Source of the DNA: Palaemon carinicauda
Lineage: Eukaryota; Arthropoda; Malacostraca; Decapoda; Palaemonidae
Reading direction: 5' to 3'
Assembly: GCF_036898095.1 (NCBI RefSeq)
Contig: NC_090757.1
Coordinates: forward strand, 62,717,089 to 62,781,088
DNA: 64,000 nt
Shown here: positions 51,051 through 62,373 of the stretch, one piece after another
How the letters are laid out: every line of letters starts with the position of its first letter
Position numbering within the stretch: the first letter of the stretch is position 1
Made by a program: the position numbers and the translations under genes
Notes under the pieces: model-generated
The model's input: the letters and a program-made list of their open reading frames with translations, nothing else
Told to the model about the DNA's origin: nothing
Databases searched by the model: none

Positions 51051-51185
51051 CTGAACAAGAACATCATATAAATGTTTCTTGTGTACAAAAAGAGCATTAG
51101 ATGCTCCCACTAAAAATGCTCGAGAAGTTGGTGCACTCAAGACATCCAAATACTGAAGTGAGAGATAAGGATGGACCAAGTTTCC
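51051..51185 (-). CDS. Avl9: AVL9-like host gene, internal exon (phase 0/0, 45 codons)
   Basis: Acceptor gtttgctttcag, donor gtaagtgt. Encodes GNLVHPYLSLQYLDVLS, then a piece with RAFLVGASNALFVHKKHLYD and VLVQ. The HPY-x-x-LQ, R-x-F-x-(V/A)GA-(T/S)N-x-LF and KHL-x-D patterns match the region of AVL9 after its central disordered segment. This is the most 5' exon I could support; the upstream DENN exons must lie above 51.2 kb or beyond the window. Confidence 0.85.
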
Positions 51186-51778
51186 CTGAAAGCAAACATG
51201 CAAAACTGTTTTTTATTCTAACTAATACATCATAAATCTTCACATTCTTAAAAATCAGCAAATATCACACATTATAACACAGATATTCTTCAATTGTAAG
51301 CCAGTGTATAAGTTGACTCAATGTTTAGTTTTTAGAACATCAAGATTTGAGTAGTTTAATTTAGATCTAAGCATACGGTATATCCAATATTGATGTCATC
51401 ATCCAAAATAAGGGAAAAGAATGTCAACCCTAATTTAGCATAAGTTTTATCTGTTATTATCCTTCATCATTAAGTATCATTCATATCATGATTTAGAATA
51501 CCAAACATATCTTAGGTAAGTCAAAGAACTTTAATTAAATATTATACGTAATTGAATGTAACAAATGTATTGAAATATCTAATGGCAGCAAAAACCTTTT
51601 ACAAATTCCTCTGGCTATCCCATAGGTAAGTACTGTATGCTATTTAGCACCTTCATTTGTGGTTATTCAACAAAAATATAATTGGTAACATTGTCTAATA
51701 CTGTACAAACATGGATACAAAATTAAAAGCCCAGAAATAACATAAGTGAATGTAAGTTTCAGAGCAAACATATATAAA
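51186..51778. other. Intronic sequence without recognised features
   Basis: AT-rich; no exon, repeat or transposon end recognised. Confidence 0.45.
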
Positions 51779-52020
51779 TGACACATTCGGAAGTAATTTG
51801 TATTTTTCCTAAAGATACAAACCTGTACCCATTTATAGGATATTATTTCTGGTGAAGCTGAAAGATGAGCCATTAGACTTTTAGCAAGGATTAACCACTC
51901 ACCCCCTAGTTAGCGGGGGAGTTTGGGTAGTAACAACTCCTCTCACTCACACACCCAGGCTGTGAACCTCACTTTACTATTGGATCAAGGAGAGAGACAT
52001 CACTCTCCCCTCTCCAAGTT
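51779..52020 (-). repeat. Isolated family B-type DIRS terminal repeat
   Basis: Starts TGACACATTCGGAAG and follows the DIRS-B right repeat through GAGCCATTAGACTTTTAGC, the degraded CCCCCTAGTTAGCGGGGG hairpin and a CACTCACACAC part, then stops without ICR or ORF. Confidence 0.72.
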
Positions 52021-52560
52021 ACCGGCCATTTGACTCATAAGCTGAAAAATAATTATGTAAAGCACGTAGCTTCCTACCAGGAATAAGAAATTATACATAT
52101 ACAAACAACCTTTTTATTTACAAAAAAAAAAAAAAAACATTAAATTATAATTATAAATGAATTAATATAGACTATATAATAATAATTAAAGTAAAAAAGT
52201 TAGTATGAATTGTAGGCAAATATGATTTGAATTTTTTTTTTGCATCTGAGGGCATTTTCCTTGCTTGAATCAGTTTTACTTCCTAGCCTGCATGTAAATA
52301 GGTATAATATGAAAAAACATTATTAGTTATAAAATTATGACAATATAAATGATTAACTCAGCAGTAGGTACTGAATTTATTTTAAAGAAGACTATACCAA
52401 TGTAAGATATGAAATTTAAACTATTCAATTTAAAAACTATGAAACAATTATACTACCTGCTGCACGTAAACTGGGGTTAAACAACCAGTCAGTTATGGAA
52501 GAAAAAACCACCAGACTACATAAAACATAAATCCAATCTGGATAATAAACATATCCTGAA
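52021..52560. other. AT-rich sequence without recognised features
   Basis: Contains an A run near 52120; nothing else recognised. Confidence 0.45.
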
Positions 52561-52697
52561 AAATGTGTTTTAGCCTTCAAATATCAATATAACAAAATAT
52601 AAATCTATGTCACATTTATAACCAAGGAAATGTGTTTTAACATTCAAATATCGATATAATAAAATATAAATCTATGTCACATTTATAACCAAGGAAA
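52561..52697. repeat. 67-bp tandem duplication
   Basis: Two units starting AAATGTGTTTTA at 52561 and 52628, both ending ACATTTATAACCAAGG, with a few differences. Confidence 0.9.
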
Positions 52698-52824
52698 TGA
52701 GAATACTGTATATCTAAATAAAGTCCTTACCCATCCTTAAAGGATAATAAAAAACAACCACAAGAAAGAGCAAGGGCAATAACTGGAATAAAAACAAGAA
52801 ATATACTTTCAGACAAAATTATTG

Positions 52825-53016
52825 TAGTGGTTTGCTGACTGTGGCCATAGGTAGCACCCAAACTGCCTAGTGTCCGAATGCCGACCACACTCCAACGTTC
52901 ACTACACAAAAAAGGTAAAACGGTGGAATACCCAAAAATCTAGGTAACAGGTCAAGAGAACAGAGCACTGGCCACCACCCCTTGATTTGTACTGGGCAAG
53001 GGTACCCAGCTAAAAG
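52825..53016 (-). repeat. ~190-bp dispersed repeat, copy 2 (inverted relative to 41311-41500)
   Basis: GTAGTGGTTTGCTGACTGTG at the left, TACCCAGCTAAAA at the right; reverse complement of 41311-41500 with small differences. Confidence 0.75.
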
Positions 53017-53739
53017 CATAATTGCATTATATTATTCAGAGATAAGCTGTTTTCAGGTTAAGTAAAAAAAAAAAAAAAACAATGATACTAAGAAAAAAAA
53101 AAACAATTAGTGGCTGAAAAGGGGACACAATGGTGTAAGGTACTTGAATGAAATGCTGTCTTCAAAAAAATAAGAAAAACATTTATTTTTGTGAAAAGGA
53201 AAAAAAATATATATATAATTCCTGAGAGAAAAAACTTACAATCTTCAGTGTTACACCCAGAGGGGATGGCTAAATAGCATATCAAATACAGTACCATATA
53301 GTAACTTCCTAAAGCTATGCTACAAACATCTACACATCATAGTACATAATGAAACACAAAAAATAAGATGTGACACTAGGAGGCCTTTTTCAGGATAAAG
53401 GCCTATCTGATTTGTGATGAAAATTTTCTAATTGTCAACACCAAGACAGAGCTTTACTGTTTAATGTAGATATTATCCAGAGAAAGTTCCAGGCTTATGA
53501 CAGAAAATACTTCAAGCTTAAAGGAGAACCCTGCAACACTGTGGTTCATTATCTGCATGAACAGTCAACCAGGTTTGGGCACTGACAACACTTAAAAGTT
53601 TGGCTACCGCTGAAAACTTTTCTATGCCACTTTATGTTAACTTGTTTCTGGGGACAAGTATGTGAAACACTATCCATGGAAATTCTGTGTGCATATATGA
53701 AAAAACAATTACACTATGATGGGACAACATCAGTCAGTG
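53017..53739. other. AT-rich sequence without recognised genes
   Basis: A runs at 53067-53110 and short frames only. Confidence 0.45.
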
Positions 53740-53746
53740 ATAAGAA

Positions 53747-53747
<1 letters not shown>

Positions 53748-53833
<86 letters not shown>

Positions 53834-53834
53834 C
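53748..53834. repeat. (ATT)n microsatellite, LINE tail
   Basis: A near-perfect ATT run of about 29 units at the 3' side of the LINE. Confidence 0.95.
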
Positions 53835-54030
53835 ATTACTAGCCAAGCTACAACCCTAGTTGGAAAAGCAAGATGCTATAAGCCCAAGGGCTCCAACAGG
53901 GAAAAATAACCGAGTGAAGAAAGGAAATAAGGAAATAAATAAATGATGAGAATAAATTAACAATATATGTCCTATATAAACTATTAACAACGTCAAAAAC
54001 AGATATGTCACACATAAACAATAAAAAGAC

Positions 54031-55825
54031 TCATGTCAGCCTGGTCAACATAAAAACATTTGCTCCAACTTTGAACTTTTGAAGTTCTACTGATTCAACT
54101 ACCCGATTAGGAAGATCATTCCACAACTTGGTAACAGCTGGAACAAAACCTCTAGAATATTGTTTAGTATTGAGCCTCGTGATGGAGAAGGCCTGGCTAT
54201 TAGAATTAACTGCCTGCCTAGTATTACAAAGAGGATAGAATTGTCCAAGGAGAGCTGAATGTAAAGGATGGTCAGAGTTATGAAAAATCTTATGCAACAT
54301 GCATAATGAACTAATTGAACAACGGTGCCAAACATTAATATCTAGATCAGGAATAAGAAATTTAATAGACCGTAAGTTTCTGTCCAACAAATTAAGATGA
54401 GAATCAGCAGCTGAAGACCAGACAGGAGAACAATACTCAAAACAAGGTAGAATGAAAGAATTAAAACACTTCTTCAGAACAGATTGATCACCGAAAATCT
54501 TGTAAGACTTTCTCAATAAGCCAATTTTTTTGTGCAATTGAAGAAGACACAGACCTGATGTGTTTCTCAAAAGTAAATTTGCTGTCGAGAATCACACCTA
54601 AAATTTTAAAAGAGTCATACAAATTTAAAGAAACATTATCAATACTGAGATCCACATGTTGAGGAGCAACTGTCCTTGACCTACCTACAATCATACTTTG
54701 GGTTTTGTTAAGATTCAGCTTCATACCCCATAATTTGCACCATGCACTAATTTTAGCTAAATCTCTATTAAGGGATTCACCAACCCAAGATCTACATTCA
54801 GGAGATGAAATTGATGCAAAGAGAGTAGCATCATATGCATATGCAACAAGCTTGTTTTCTAGGCCAAACCACATGTCATGTGTATATAGTATGAAAAGTA
54901 ATGGGCCAAGAACACTACCCTGTGGAACACCAGATATCACATTCCTATACTCACTATGGTGCCCATCAACAGCAACTCTTTGAGATATATTACTGTACTT
55001 AAAGAATCAATAATAATGCTAAGAAACGACCCACCCACTCCCAACTATTTCAGTTTGAAAACAAGGGCCTCATGATTAACACGGTCAAAGGCAGCACTAA
55101 AATCAAGGCCAATCATACGAATTTCCTGACCACAATCAAGGGATTTCTGTACAGCATTGGAGATTGTAAGAAGGGCATCACATGCTCCAAGGCCTTTACG
55201 AAAACCAAATTGCAAACTAGGGAGTAGATGATTACCTTCAGCAAACCTATTAAGACGTTTTAAAAGAAGACGTTCAAAAACTTTAGATAATATGGGAGTT
55301 ATGGAAATTGAGTGGTAATCAGTGGGACTTGAGCTACCACAAACGCATGTACATAGAGGAGTAACATTACCAATTCTCCAACAAGTGCTAAAAACTCCTC
55401 TTCTAGCTAACTTGCACAAAATAACATAACTTTGGAGCTAAGAATCTGCTGTCTTTATAAAAAACAAAGGAAAAACACCATTTGGGTCTACACCTCTGTA
55501 AGCATCAAGATCCATCAACAGAACTTTAATCTCACGAGATCAAAAAGCTAAACTAGTTAGTTTAGCCTCAGGAAAACAGGAATGAGGAAGTTCAAGTTTT
55601 TCATTACTGTTTACTATCAAAAACATCAACCAAAAGGGTTGCCTTTTCCTTTGGACAGTGAGTGACTGAGCCATCTGGTTTAAATAAAAGAGGAACTGTT
55701 GCATCTACACCAAAGAGTGCAGATTTAAGGGTAGACCACCATTTATGTTCCTGAGTTGTACCACAAAGGGTTTCTTTTATGGTTAAATTGTACTCCTTTT
55801 CAGTTGAGGCATAATCTAGTTTCAT
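54031..55825 (-). pseudogene. LINE ORF2 reverse transcriptase, frameshifted
   Basis: 55825-55604: linker. 55419-55045: RT with RIGNVTPL, PISITPILSKVFE-like and FGFRKGLGACDALL blocks, then IGLDFSAAFDRVNH (motif A D present). 54940-54488: GVPQGSVLGPLLFILY and motif C reading AYAYDATLFA instead of YADD, so the second catalytic pair is damaged. 54570-54031: thumb and C-terminus with SFILPCFEYCSPVWSS and LWNDLPNRVV. At least three frame breaks. Confidence 0.85.
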
Positions 55826-55830
55826 TTGCT

Positions 55831-56185
55831 CCTAATCTGAATTACATTACCATGTAGTAGGGCATGCTTGAATTACTCATCAGTGTACGGGAAGAAGTTA
55901 TAACAACAAAACAGGTCTTGACAACTTCATTATGGCTATAATCCTATTATTCTACCTCTACTTGTCTTTCTACTGGGTGTTGGGTCTTGCTGTCAGTACC
56001 TGTTAAAAGAAATAATAACAGATTAAGGCACTTCTTGGGGTGGGGGGCGGGGGGCACTTAAGGGCTATAAAGAATATGCAACAAATAAAGTGGTTTTTTA
56101 TACAATACAAAGCATAAAGCTTTCTTTGACACAAACCCTCATTTATTGCATTCCCCCCATTAGCCCTCAAACCCATCCAAAAACA
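55831..56185. other. Sequence between LINE and DIRS A3
   Basis: No gene recognised. Contains a G-rich run at 56036-56056. Confidence 0.5.
56036..56056 (+). other. G-rich run, possible G-quadruplex
   Basis: GGGGTGGGGGGCGGGGGG provides enough G tracts for a four-tract structure with one-base loops. No link to a promoter is visible. Confidence 0.5.
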
Positions 56186-56630
56186 CGGATTTTGAGCAAA
56201 GCGAAAAATCTATTTTTGGGTGAGATAGCCATGTCGTCCTGATGGAAGGTTCCTTTAAGTAGCTTCCTAGGGTATATTTGACTACAGTGATATTCCCAGA
56301 GAATTTAACATAAGGTCTCCAGAATTCTAACTCCTGGCGCGAATATCCTTAAAGTTTCCTTAAAGGATATCGCATAATATCAGGGGATGTATTCTTGACA
56401 TGCCACATAGCAATCTTCACCCCACATAGCGTTTACGCTTGGAGGGGTAAAGTGGCAAAAATAGAAGGGGAGCCGTTATCAGGGTACCCTTCTTCCGTTA
56501 CTATTTGAGTATCTAGATGGCGCCATCATCGCCGCCATGTTTATTCCTTGTAGCGTTGAGCAAGGTGCTACAAATACAGTAGTTTTGGGAGGGATCCTGC
56601 CAAGGCCTTTTCATAGAAAGGAGGGCGGGT
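56186..56630 (-). repeat. Right terminal inverted repeat of DIRS A3
   Basis: 56210-56450 is the reverse complement of 5281-5495 (A1) with small differences. Outer end contains GAGCAAAGCGAAAAATC, not found at the left end. Confidence 0.85.
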
Positions 56631-56726
56631 CCATCAGGACGACATGGCTATCTCACCCAAAAACAGATTTTTCGCTTCGCTCAAAATCCGTTTCTTGGGC
56701 TCAGGCCATATCGTCCTGATGGAAGG
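56631..56726 (-). repeat. ICR of DIRS A3
   Basis: Left half is the reverse complement of the right end (56186-56250); right half is the reverse complement of the left end seen in A1 and A2. They meet at CAAAATCCGTTTCTTGGGC. Confirms family A as DIRS-type. Confidence 0.87.
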
Positions 56727-57649
56727 TTACCAGAGCATTAATGTATCTGTGGATTTCCAATTGTGCCTTAACCTCAAGACAATATTTCCTTGGTTGCTCA
56801 GACCTTAGAGACATGACGTTACCGTTATACGTCATTACTTCTAATCATGAACTATGTTAGTGCTTCCTGCCCCCTGCAGGGAAGAGTCATACCAGACTCA
56901 GGAAAAGTCTCGAGGTTTGCATATCCCATATGAACAAACCTGCTACAAAAAGCATGCGGGTCTCACTGTATACCCAACCAGTCGAAGTTCGTATTCCAAA
57001 TACGAACAAAGGTTTACATAAGCCACCATAGCATCCAAGGCATATACAGGTTTAGCTTTACAGTATACAACAACAGACAAGTTTGAATCCGTGAAGGAAC
57101 AAGGTATGCATAGGCAGAAAAGGTTTGTATTCATGTAAGAACAAAGTTATTTCAGTTGTTCTCATGTTAATATGCAGATAAAAGGGAATAAATAAATAAT
57201 GCTCATACATATCTTTATTTATTTAAATTTGGGGCGAAATAAGACGCAAATACCAATCAATTATTTATTGGTAATAAATAAATAATAATTCAACATACAT
57301 TTTATAGTAAAACAAAAAATGCTAGTAAATAACAAGAAACATAAAAATGCAGACAAGATCAGAAATACTTGTTTCACCTGAAAGGAAACGTTAGTTAATG
57401 CCACCGAACTGAAAATTTAATAAATTTTCTAATATGCATTTCTGTGAATGACTGTCTTTTCACACTGCGTAAAAACACATGGCACAAGTGTTAACTCCCT
57501 GTTTCTTCACCTTTAGTAACTGGAACAGTCCATAGTGCCACCCTGGTGACACTTCACTTAACATGTTGCACTGTAAGGTGTCAACACTACGTAAACCCTA
57601 TCCATAACAGTCCCAAAGAATTCACTGTTCCTCGCAGCGCTAAGCGACA
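56727..57649 (-). other. 3' untranslated region of DIRS A3
   Basis: AT-rich, non-coding, between ICR and YR stop. Confidence 0.55.
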
Positions 57650-58600
57650 GGTTTTAGCACACTACCTGTCGCCACCACATACCTTTTCAATTCTTGCACT
57701 TGTTTCGCGTAGTTTAAAAAAACACTCTGGATGAATTCCATCCAGTATACGAGCGAAGACGCTCAAAATTCATGTACTGGAAGAAGTTCAATGACGAAGC
57801 AATTTTTCTAGGATCATGACCTGCGGGTGTACTGTCAGGATCCGCTCTGCGAATGAAGTAGGTGATCTTCGCCCTTAGTTGTGTTAGGGACAAGTTTGAG
57901 CCCGATGTTTCTCCTTTAAAGAGCTGTCCTCCCCTGAAGTCTGAAGTTCTACGAAGATAAACCTTTAGACATTCTACTGGATACAGCAAGACATCTTCCT
58001 TCAGAAGGCAGATTCTCCAGGGACCCCACCTTTTGGTAGGTAGCTCGTTCTTGGCGAGAAACGTTGGGTCAGGAAAGAGATTCAGTTCTCCCACTTCTGT
58101 GAACTGAATATGGCCCTCATCCCAAGAAAGGGCCACTATTTCACTAACTCTGGCCCCCGAGGCTAGGGCAAATAGGAATATAACTTTTTGAGTCAAATCT
58201 TTCAGAAAGCAGTCCTCATTGTCCACTGTTGAGGCAAAGTATGGGACCTTATCCAAGGACCAAGAGATGGGCTTCGGAGGTGCTGCAGGCCTAAGTCTAG
58301 CACAGGCCTAGGGATCTTGCTAATGATTTCACTGGATAAGTCTACTTGGAAGGCGTAAAGCAAAGGTCTAGTCAAGGCAGATTTACACGTTGTTATTGTG
58401 TTGGCTGCTAAAGCTTGTCCATGAAGGTGAATAAAGAAGGATAAACAGAAATCTGTTGAGATCTCTTTTGGTCTTCTTGCCTTGTCAAAAGCAACCCACT
58501 TATTCCAAGACGACTCATATTGCCTTCTGGTAGATTTAGACTTATATTCTTCTAAGAAGTCTATACTGTCTTTCAAGATCCCAAACATTTTCTTAACTGC
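57650..58600 (-). pseudogene. Tyrosine recombinase of DIRS A3, frameshift just before the nucleophile
   Basis: N-terminal helices (STRRQYESSWNKWVAF, ANTITTCKSAL) are in the frame ending at 58202; a one-base loss near 58310 shifts to 58256-57714. The catalytic Arg lies in SGARVSEIVAL, the Lys in AKNELPTKRW, the H-x-x-R pair in HDPRKIASS, and SYTGWNSSRV follows. A seven-base T run (minus strand, near 57716) then creates a stop; one more T would restore the reading into NYAKQVQELKRY, which holds the nucleophile Tyr and ends at a TAG. All active-site residues are encoded but no single frame joins them. Confidence 0.86.
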
Positions 58601-60430
58601 TAAGGAGAGAAAGTCATGAGATGAAGGTCTTGGGTTTTCTGTAATGAAGCGAAGACAGTCGACTTCTGTACTTGTTGAGTCAGAACTGGGTCTGGCAGAG
58701 GGACCAGCCTCAGCTGCAATTCCAATACTAGAGGGAACCAGTTGCTCATGGGAGCCACTAGGGCTGCTGTTCCCTGAAAGGATCTCAGCTTGTTGAGGAC
58801 TTTCAACAGAAAGTTGGTTGGAGGGAACAGGTAGATCCTGGTCCATCTGTTCCAGTCGAGGGACATGGCGTCCACCGCTTCTGCTAGAGGGTCCTCGTAT
58901 GGGGCCACATAACGAGGTAGCTTCTTGTTGTCGCTCGTCGCGAAGAGGTCTATCTGCAGTTCTGGGACTTGACAGGAGATGAAGGAGAATGATCCTGCGT
59001 CTAGGGACCATTCTGACTCTATCGGCGTGAGCCTGGATAGAGCCTCCGCCGTCACATTGCGGAATCCTTGAAGGTGAACTTCTGATAAGTGCCATCTCTT
59101 CTTTTCCGCCAAGCGGAAGATGGTCAACATTACTTGGTTGAGTTGGGGTGATCTCAAACCTTGACGATTCAAGCATCTCATTATCATTTCGCTGTCCAGA
59201 ATCAGTCTTATGTGGACTGAATGGCGAGGGGACAATTTCTTCAGCGTGAGAAAGACTCCCATGGCCTCTAATATGTTGATGTGGAAGGTCTTGAATAGAG
59301 AGGACCAAGTCCCTTGGACTTTCCGTTGGTGAGAGTGACCTCCCCATCCTTCCTTTGATGCGTCCATGTGTATGATGACTGAAGGTGGAGGTGGTTGCAG
59401 AGGCGCCGACCTCTTCAGGTTCTCGACCTTTGACCATGGCTTGAGAAGTGATCGTAGTCGAGTCAGTATTGGTCTTCGTAGATCTCTTCGAGCGTTTGAT
59501 GCGTATCTTCTCCAGACTCCTGATGCATCCTTTAACTGTGCTCTTAGCACCAGGTCTGTCACTGATGCAAACTGAAGGGAGCCCAGCACTCTCTACTGTT
59601 GGCGTCTTGATATCCTGTCGGATTTCAGTAGTCTCTTGACAGATCACGCTATCTCTCTCCTCTTCTTTGATGGAATGGAGAGGCGGTGTGACTGTAAGTT
59701 CCAACGTATTCCAAGCCATTGAAACTCCTGAGCTGGAGATAGTTGAGACTTTTTTATGTTGATCTTGAATCCCAGATGTTCCAGGAACTGGATCACTTTC
59801 TTGGATGCTTGCATGCATTCCGTCTCGGATGCTGCCCACACCAGCCAATCATCCCGGTAGGCTACCACCTGTACACCTTCTAGGCGTAGTTGTTGAACGA
59901 CTGCATCTGCAAGCTTTGTAAAGTTCCTTGGGGCTATGTTTAGTCCGAAGGGCATGGCTCCAAAGATGTACTTCTTCTTCTGTAGCCTGAATCCTAGGTA
60001 GGAGGAGAGTTGGTGATTGATTGGAATGTGCCAATAGGCATCTGCCATGTCTATGGAGACAGTGTATGCCTGTTTTAGCAGCAGGGTCCTTATGTGTTGA
60101 AGGGTCAGCATCCTGAACTTGTAGTTTACTATGAACTTGTTGAGTGGCGACAAGTCCAGAATGACTCCGAGTTTGTCTGAGTCCTTCTTGGGAACACAAA
60201 ACAGCCTTCCTTGGAATTTGATGGACTTTGCCCTCCTTATCACCCATTTGCTCAAGAGTTCTCGGGTATATTCTTCCAGAACGGAGGTGGAGTGTTGGAA
60301 GACTGAGGAAATGATGGTGGAGCTGTCTTCCAGCTCCAACCTAGTCCGTTCTTGATCAGGCTGTGGGCCCAGGGATCGAAGGTCCAGCGATCCGGAAATG
60401 ATTGGAGTCTTCCTCCTACCGGAAGCATCT
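58600..60430 (-). pseudogene. RT-RNase H-Dam-like methyltransferase of DIRS A3
   Basis: The start overlaps the gag end (TGAGATG near 60434-60428): LPVGGRLQSFPDRW. A frameshift near 60320 leads to 60339-59644 with VILDLSPLNKF, motif A VSIDMADAYWHIP (Asp kept), GAMPFGLNIAPRNF and motif C AYRDDWLVW (Leu to Arg, both Asp kept). A second stop near 59641 precedes 59589-58600, which carries RNase H (HMDASKEGWGGH, NILEAMG, LILDSEM, RNVTAEALSR, where Asp of the last motif is Glu) and the methyltransferase (IDLFATSDNKK, LFPPTNFL, AALVAPMSN). Better preserved than A1. Confidence 0.87.
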
Positions 60431-62373
60431 CATTGCTTCGGTTGTCCAGAGGACTTGCATCCTTGACCGCGCCCTCCCCTACCCCCTCTTCCTCTTGAGG
60501 GGCGTCTAGAGGAACCTCTATTTGACCCTCTACCTTTAGGGCGAAAGGAAGTGGTCTGCCTCTCATAGGCAGGAGTAAAGGCTGGTGACTGGGTCACCAC
60601 CTGCTACGGTACCATCTGGTAGGTGGGTTGGGGTTGTGCCACCATCTGGGGCACCGCGGTCATGGGAAGTTGTTGTCTGGCGGTGGGAGAGGGCAACCTT
60701 GGCCTCTTCGTCTTCCTTTTTGGTTGGGGACCCTCATCCGGGGAAGACTTCCTCTTAGCCGACATACCCCACTTTTGGAACAGATTCCTGTTCTCTATGG
60801 CAGCCTTGTCGACTATGTCCTTGACCACTTCACTCGGAAAGAGGTCCTTTTCCCAGATATTGGAAGATATCAACTTCCTGGGTTCGTGCTTCACCGCAGC
60901 CGAAGCAAACACGAACTCCCTGCAAGCCCTTCTGGACCTAGCGAAACCATATAGGTCCTTGACCAGTGTTGCCAAGTGTGACTTGGCCACGACCATAATC
61001 ATGTCTGGGGATCTATGGTCACTTGCCATTGCCTCCAAGGTGGTCTGGAGGGACAGAGATGCGGCAAGCCTTTCCTTTGTCTCTTGCTCTCTGCGCAAGA
61101 GAAAGTCAGACAACTTAGGTAGGTTTTCACTGAACTAGCGTCCAGCAATATCCGCCTCCAACCTCCCGACAGAGAAGGTAAGATGTATTTCCTTCCAGTC
61201 CTTGTGATCTGTAGGCAGAGCTAGGGATAAGGGTCTACACTCCTCAACTGTAGGACAAGGTTTCCCAGCTTCTACTGCCTTCATCACTGCCTTGAACCCT
61301 TTTCCTCAAAGAGAAAGGCCAGTGTAGCTGGAGCAAGAAAGGAAGGGTGTTTCTTACTCAGGGCTGGCACTTTAGAGTTAGTGAAGCCCCTGTCTTTCAA
61401 ACTGCTAGCCATTAAAGCCTGAGCTTTTCCATGGTCAAGAACTATGACCTCTTTCGGCTCTGTCTCCTCTTTAGACACGGGTTCTGCCTTCAGACGGATG
61501 AAACAGTCTGGATAAGACTCATAGCTAGGCCAAAAGTCGATATCTTCGATGAGGACGGCTCCCAGCTTCTCTGAAATAAATATTTTCCCGTTTGTGATCG
61601 GCATGTACTCTGCATGCCTCCACGGGTTTACCTCAGAACATGAAGGAAGATCCTTCACATTGAGTCTCCTGTGAGACCCACGGGACGCTGCGAGCTGATG
61701 TATCTCCTTCCTCAATGCAGCTTCCCTTCCTTCACTCTGCTTCTGAAATCTCTCCATCATTGACATGAGGGTAGACAGGGTCTTTCCCGTTTCATCAGAT
61801 GGAGGAGCAGAGACATAGAGGGCACTGGTTCTGGGGCTGGAACCGACGAAACGGACACCGATTAGACTTCATCCTCTTTGGTTTCAGGAGCCACGGTAGA
61901 CTCCTCTTCCTGACCTCCCACAAGAAGGTCCTTCTCGGTGTCTTCTGACACCTCTGACATCCTCTCATCTAGATGGATGTCCTTCATCGCATCCGAGACA
62001 TCCGTATCTACGGAAATCTGGACGCAAGGGATCTCAAGGTGAGGGTGTGGTATGATGGCATCCGCAGATGCCTTAGGGAACAGATAGGCCCGCATCCGCT
62101 CATTCGGAAGGTAAGGCCTCGTGGCGTTCTTCTGGAAGCCACGGACCCATCTACGCAGCTTACTCTGTGCTGCATCCCTTAACTCCGTTGTCTTGGGGTC
62201 ATCAAAGGCCTCAGTAACCAAGGCTTTGCATACATTACATACCTGGGGGTCCCAATACTTGAGAGGTCCCTTGGTGATGGAACAGAGAGAGAGTGCGCCC
62301 TGCACTCCTCGTGGCCGCAGAAGTCCTTGCTCCTGACGTTGCAGAAGACTCGGCAGCACTTAGGGTGGTCCTC
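60431..62373 (-). pseudogene. Gag-like ORF1 of DIRS A3, frameshifted
   Basis: Acceptor cctctctttacag ends at 62374. Cys/His module: HPKCCRVFCNVRSKDFCGH then EECRAH, a one-base problem, and LKYWDPQVCNVC in the frame 62359-61862, which runs through RWVRGFQKN, LPNERMRAYLFPKAS and SEDTEKDLLVGGQEEES. Then 61766-61284 (PITNGKIFISEKLG, CFIRLKAEPVSKEE, SALSKKHPSF-like) and 61113-60604 (SDFLLRREQETKER, EPRKLISSNIWEKDLFPSEVV, basic tail) with a TAG at 60604, the tail ending at a TGA near 60434. Three or four breaks in all. Confidence 0.83.

Larger units (their letters stand above)
53740..55830 (-). mobile_element. Jockey-type LINE, 5'-truncated, with (AAT)n tail
   Basis: On the minus strand: ORF2 remnants from 55825 to 54031, a short 3' region and an (AAT)29-like tail at 53834-53748. 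The coding order (linker, RT fingers, palm, C-terminus ending in a W-N-DLP motif) fits jockey/CR1-type non-LTR elements. The 5' end and endonuclease are missing. Confidence 0.83.

Noticed and set aside
53230..53275. Possible 30-bp AVL9 micro-exon between an AG and a GTAAG (minus strand)
   Set aside because: The encoded residues do not resemble AVL9, and such short splice-like matches are frequent in AT-rich DNA.
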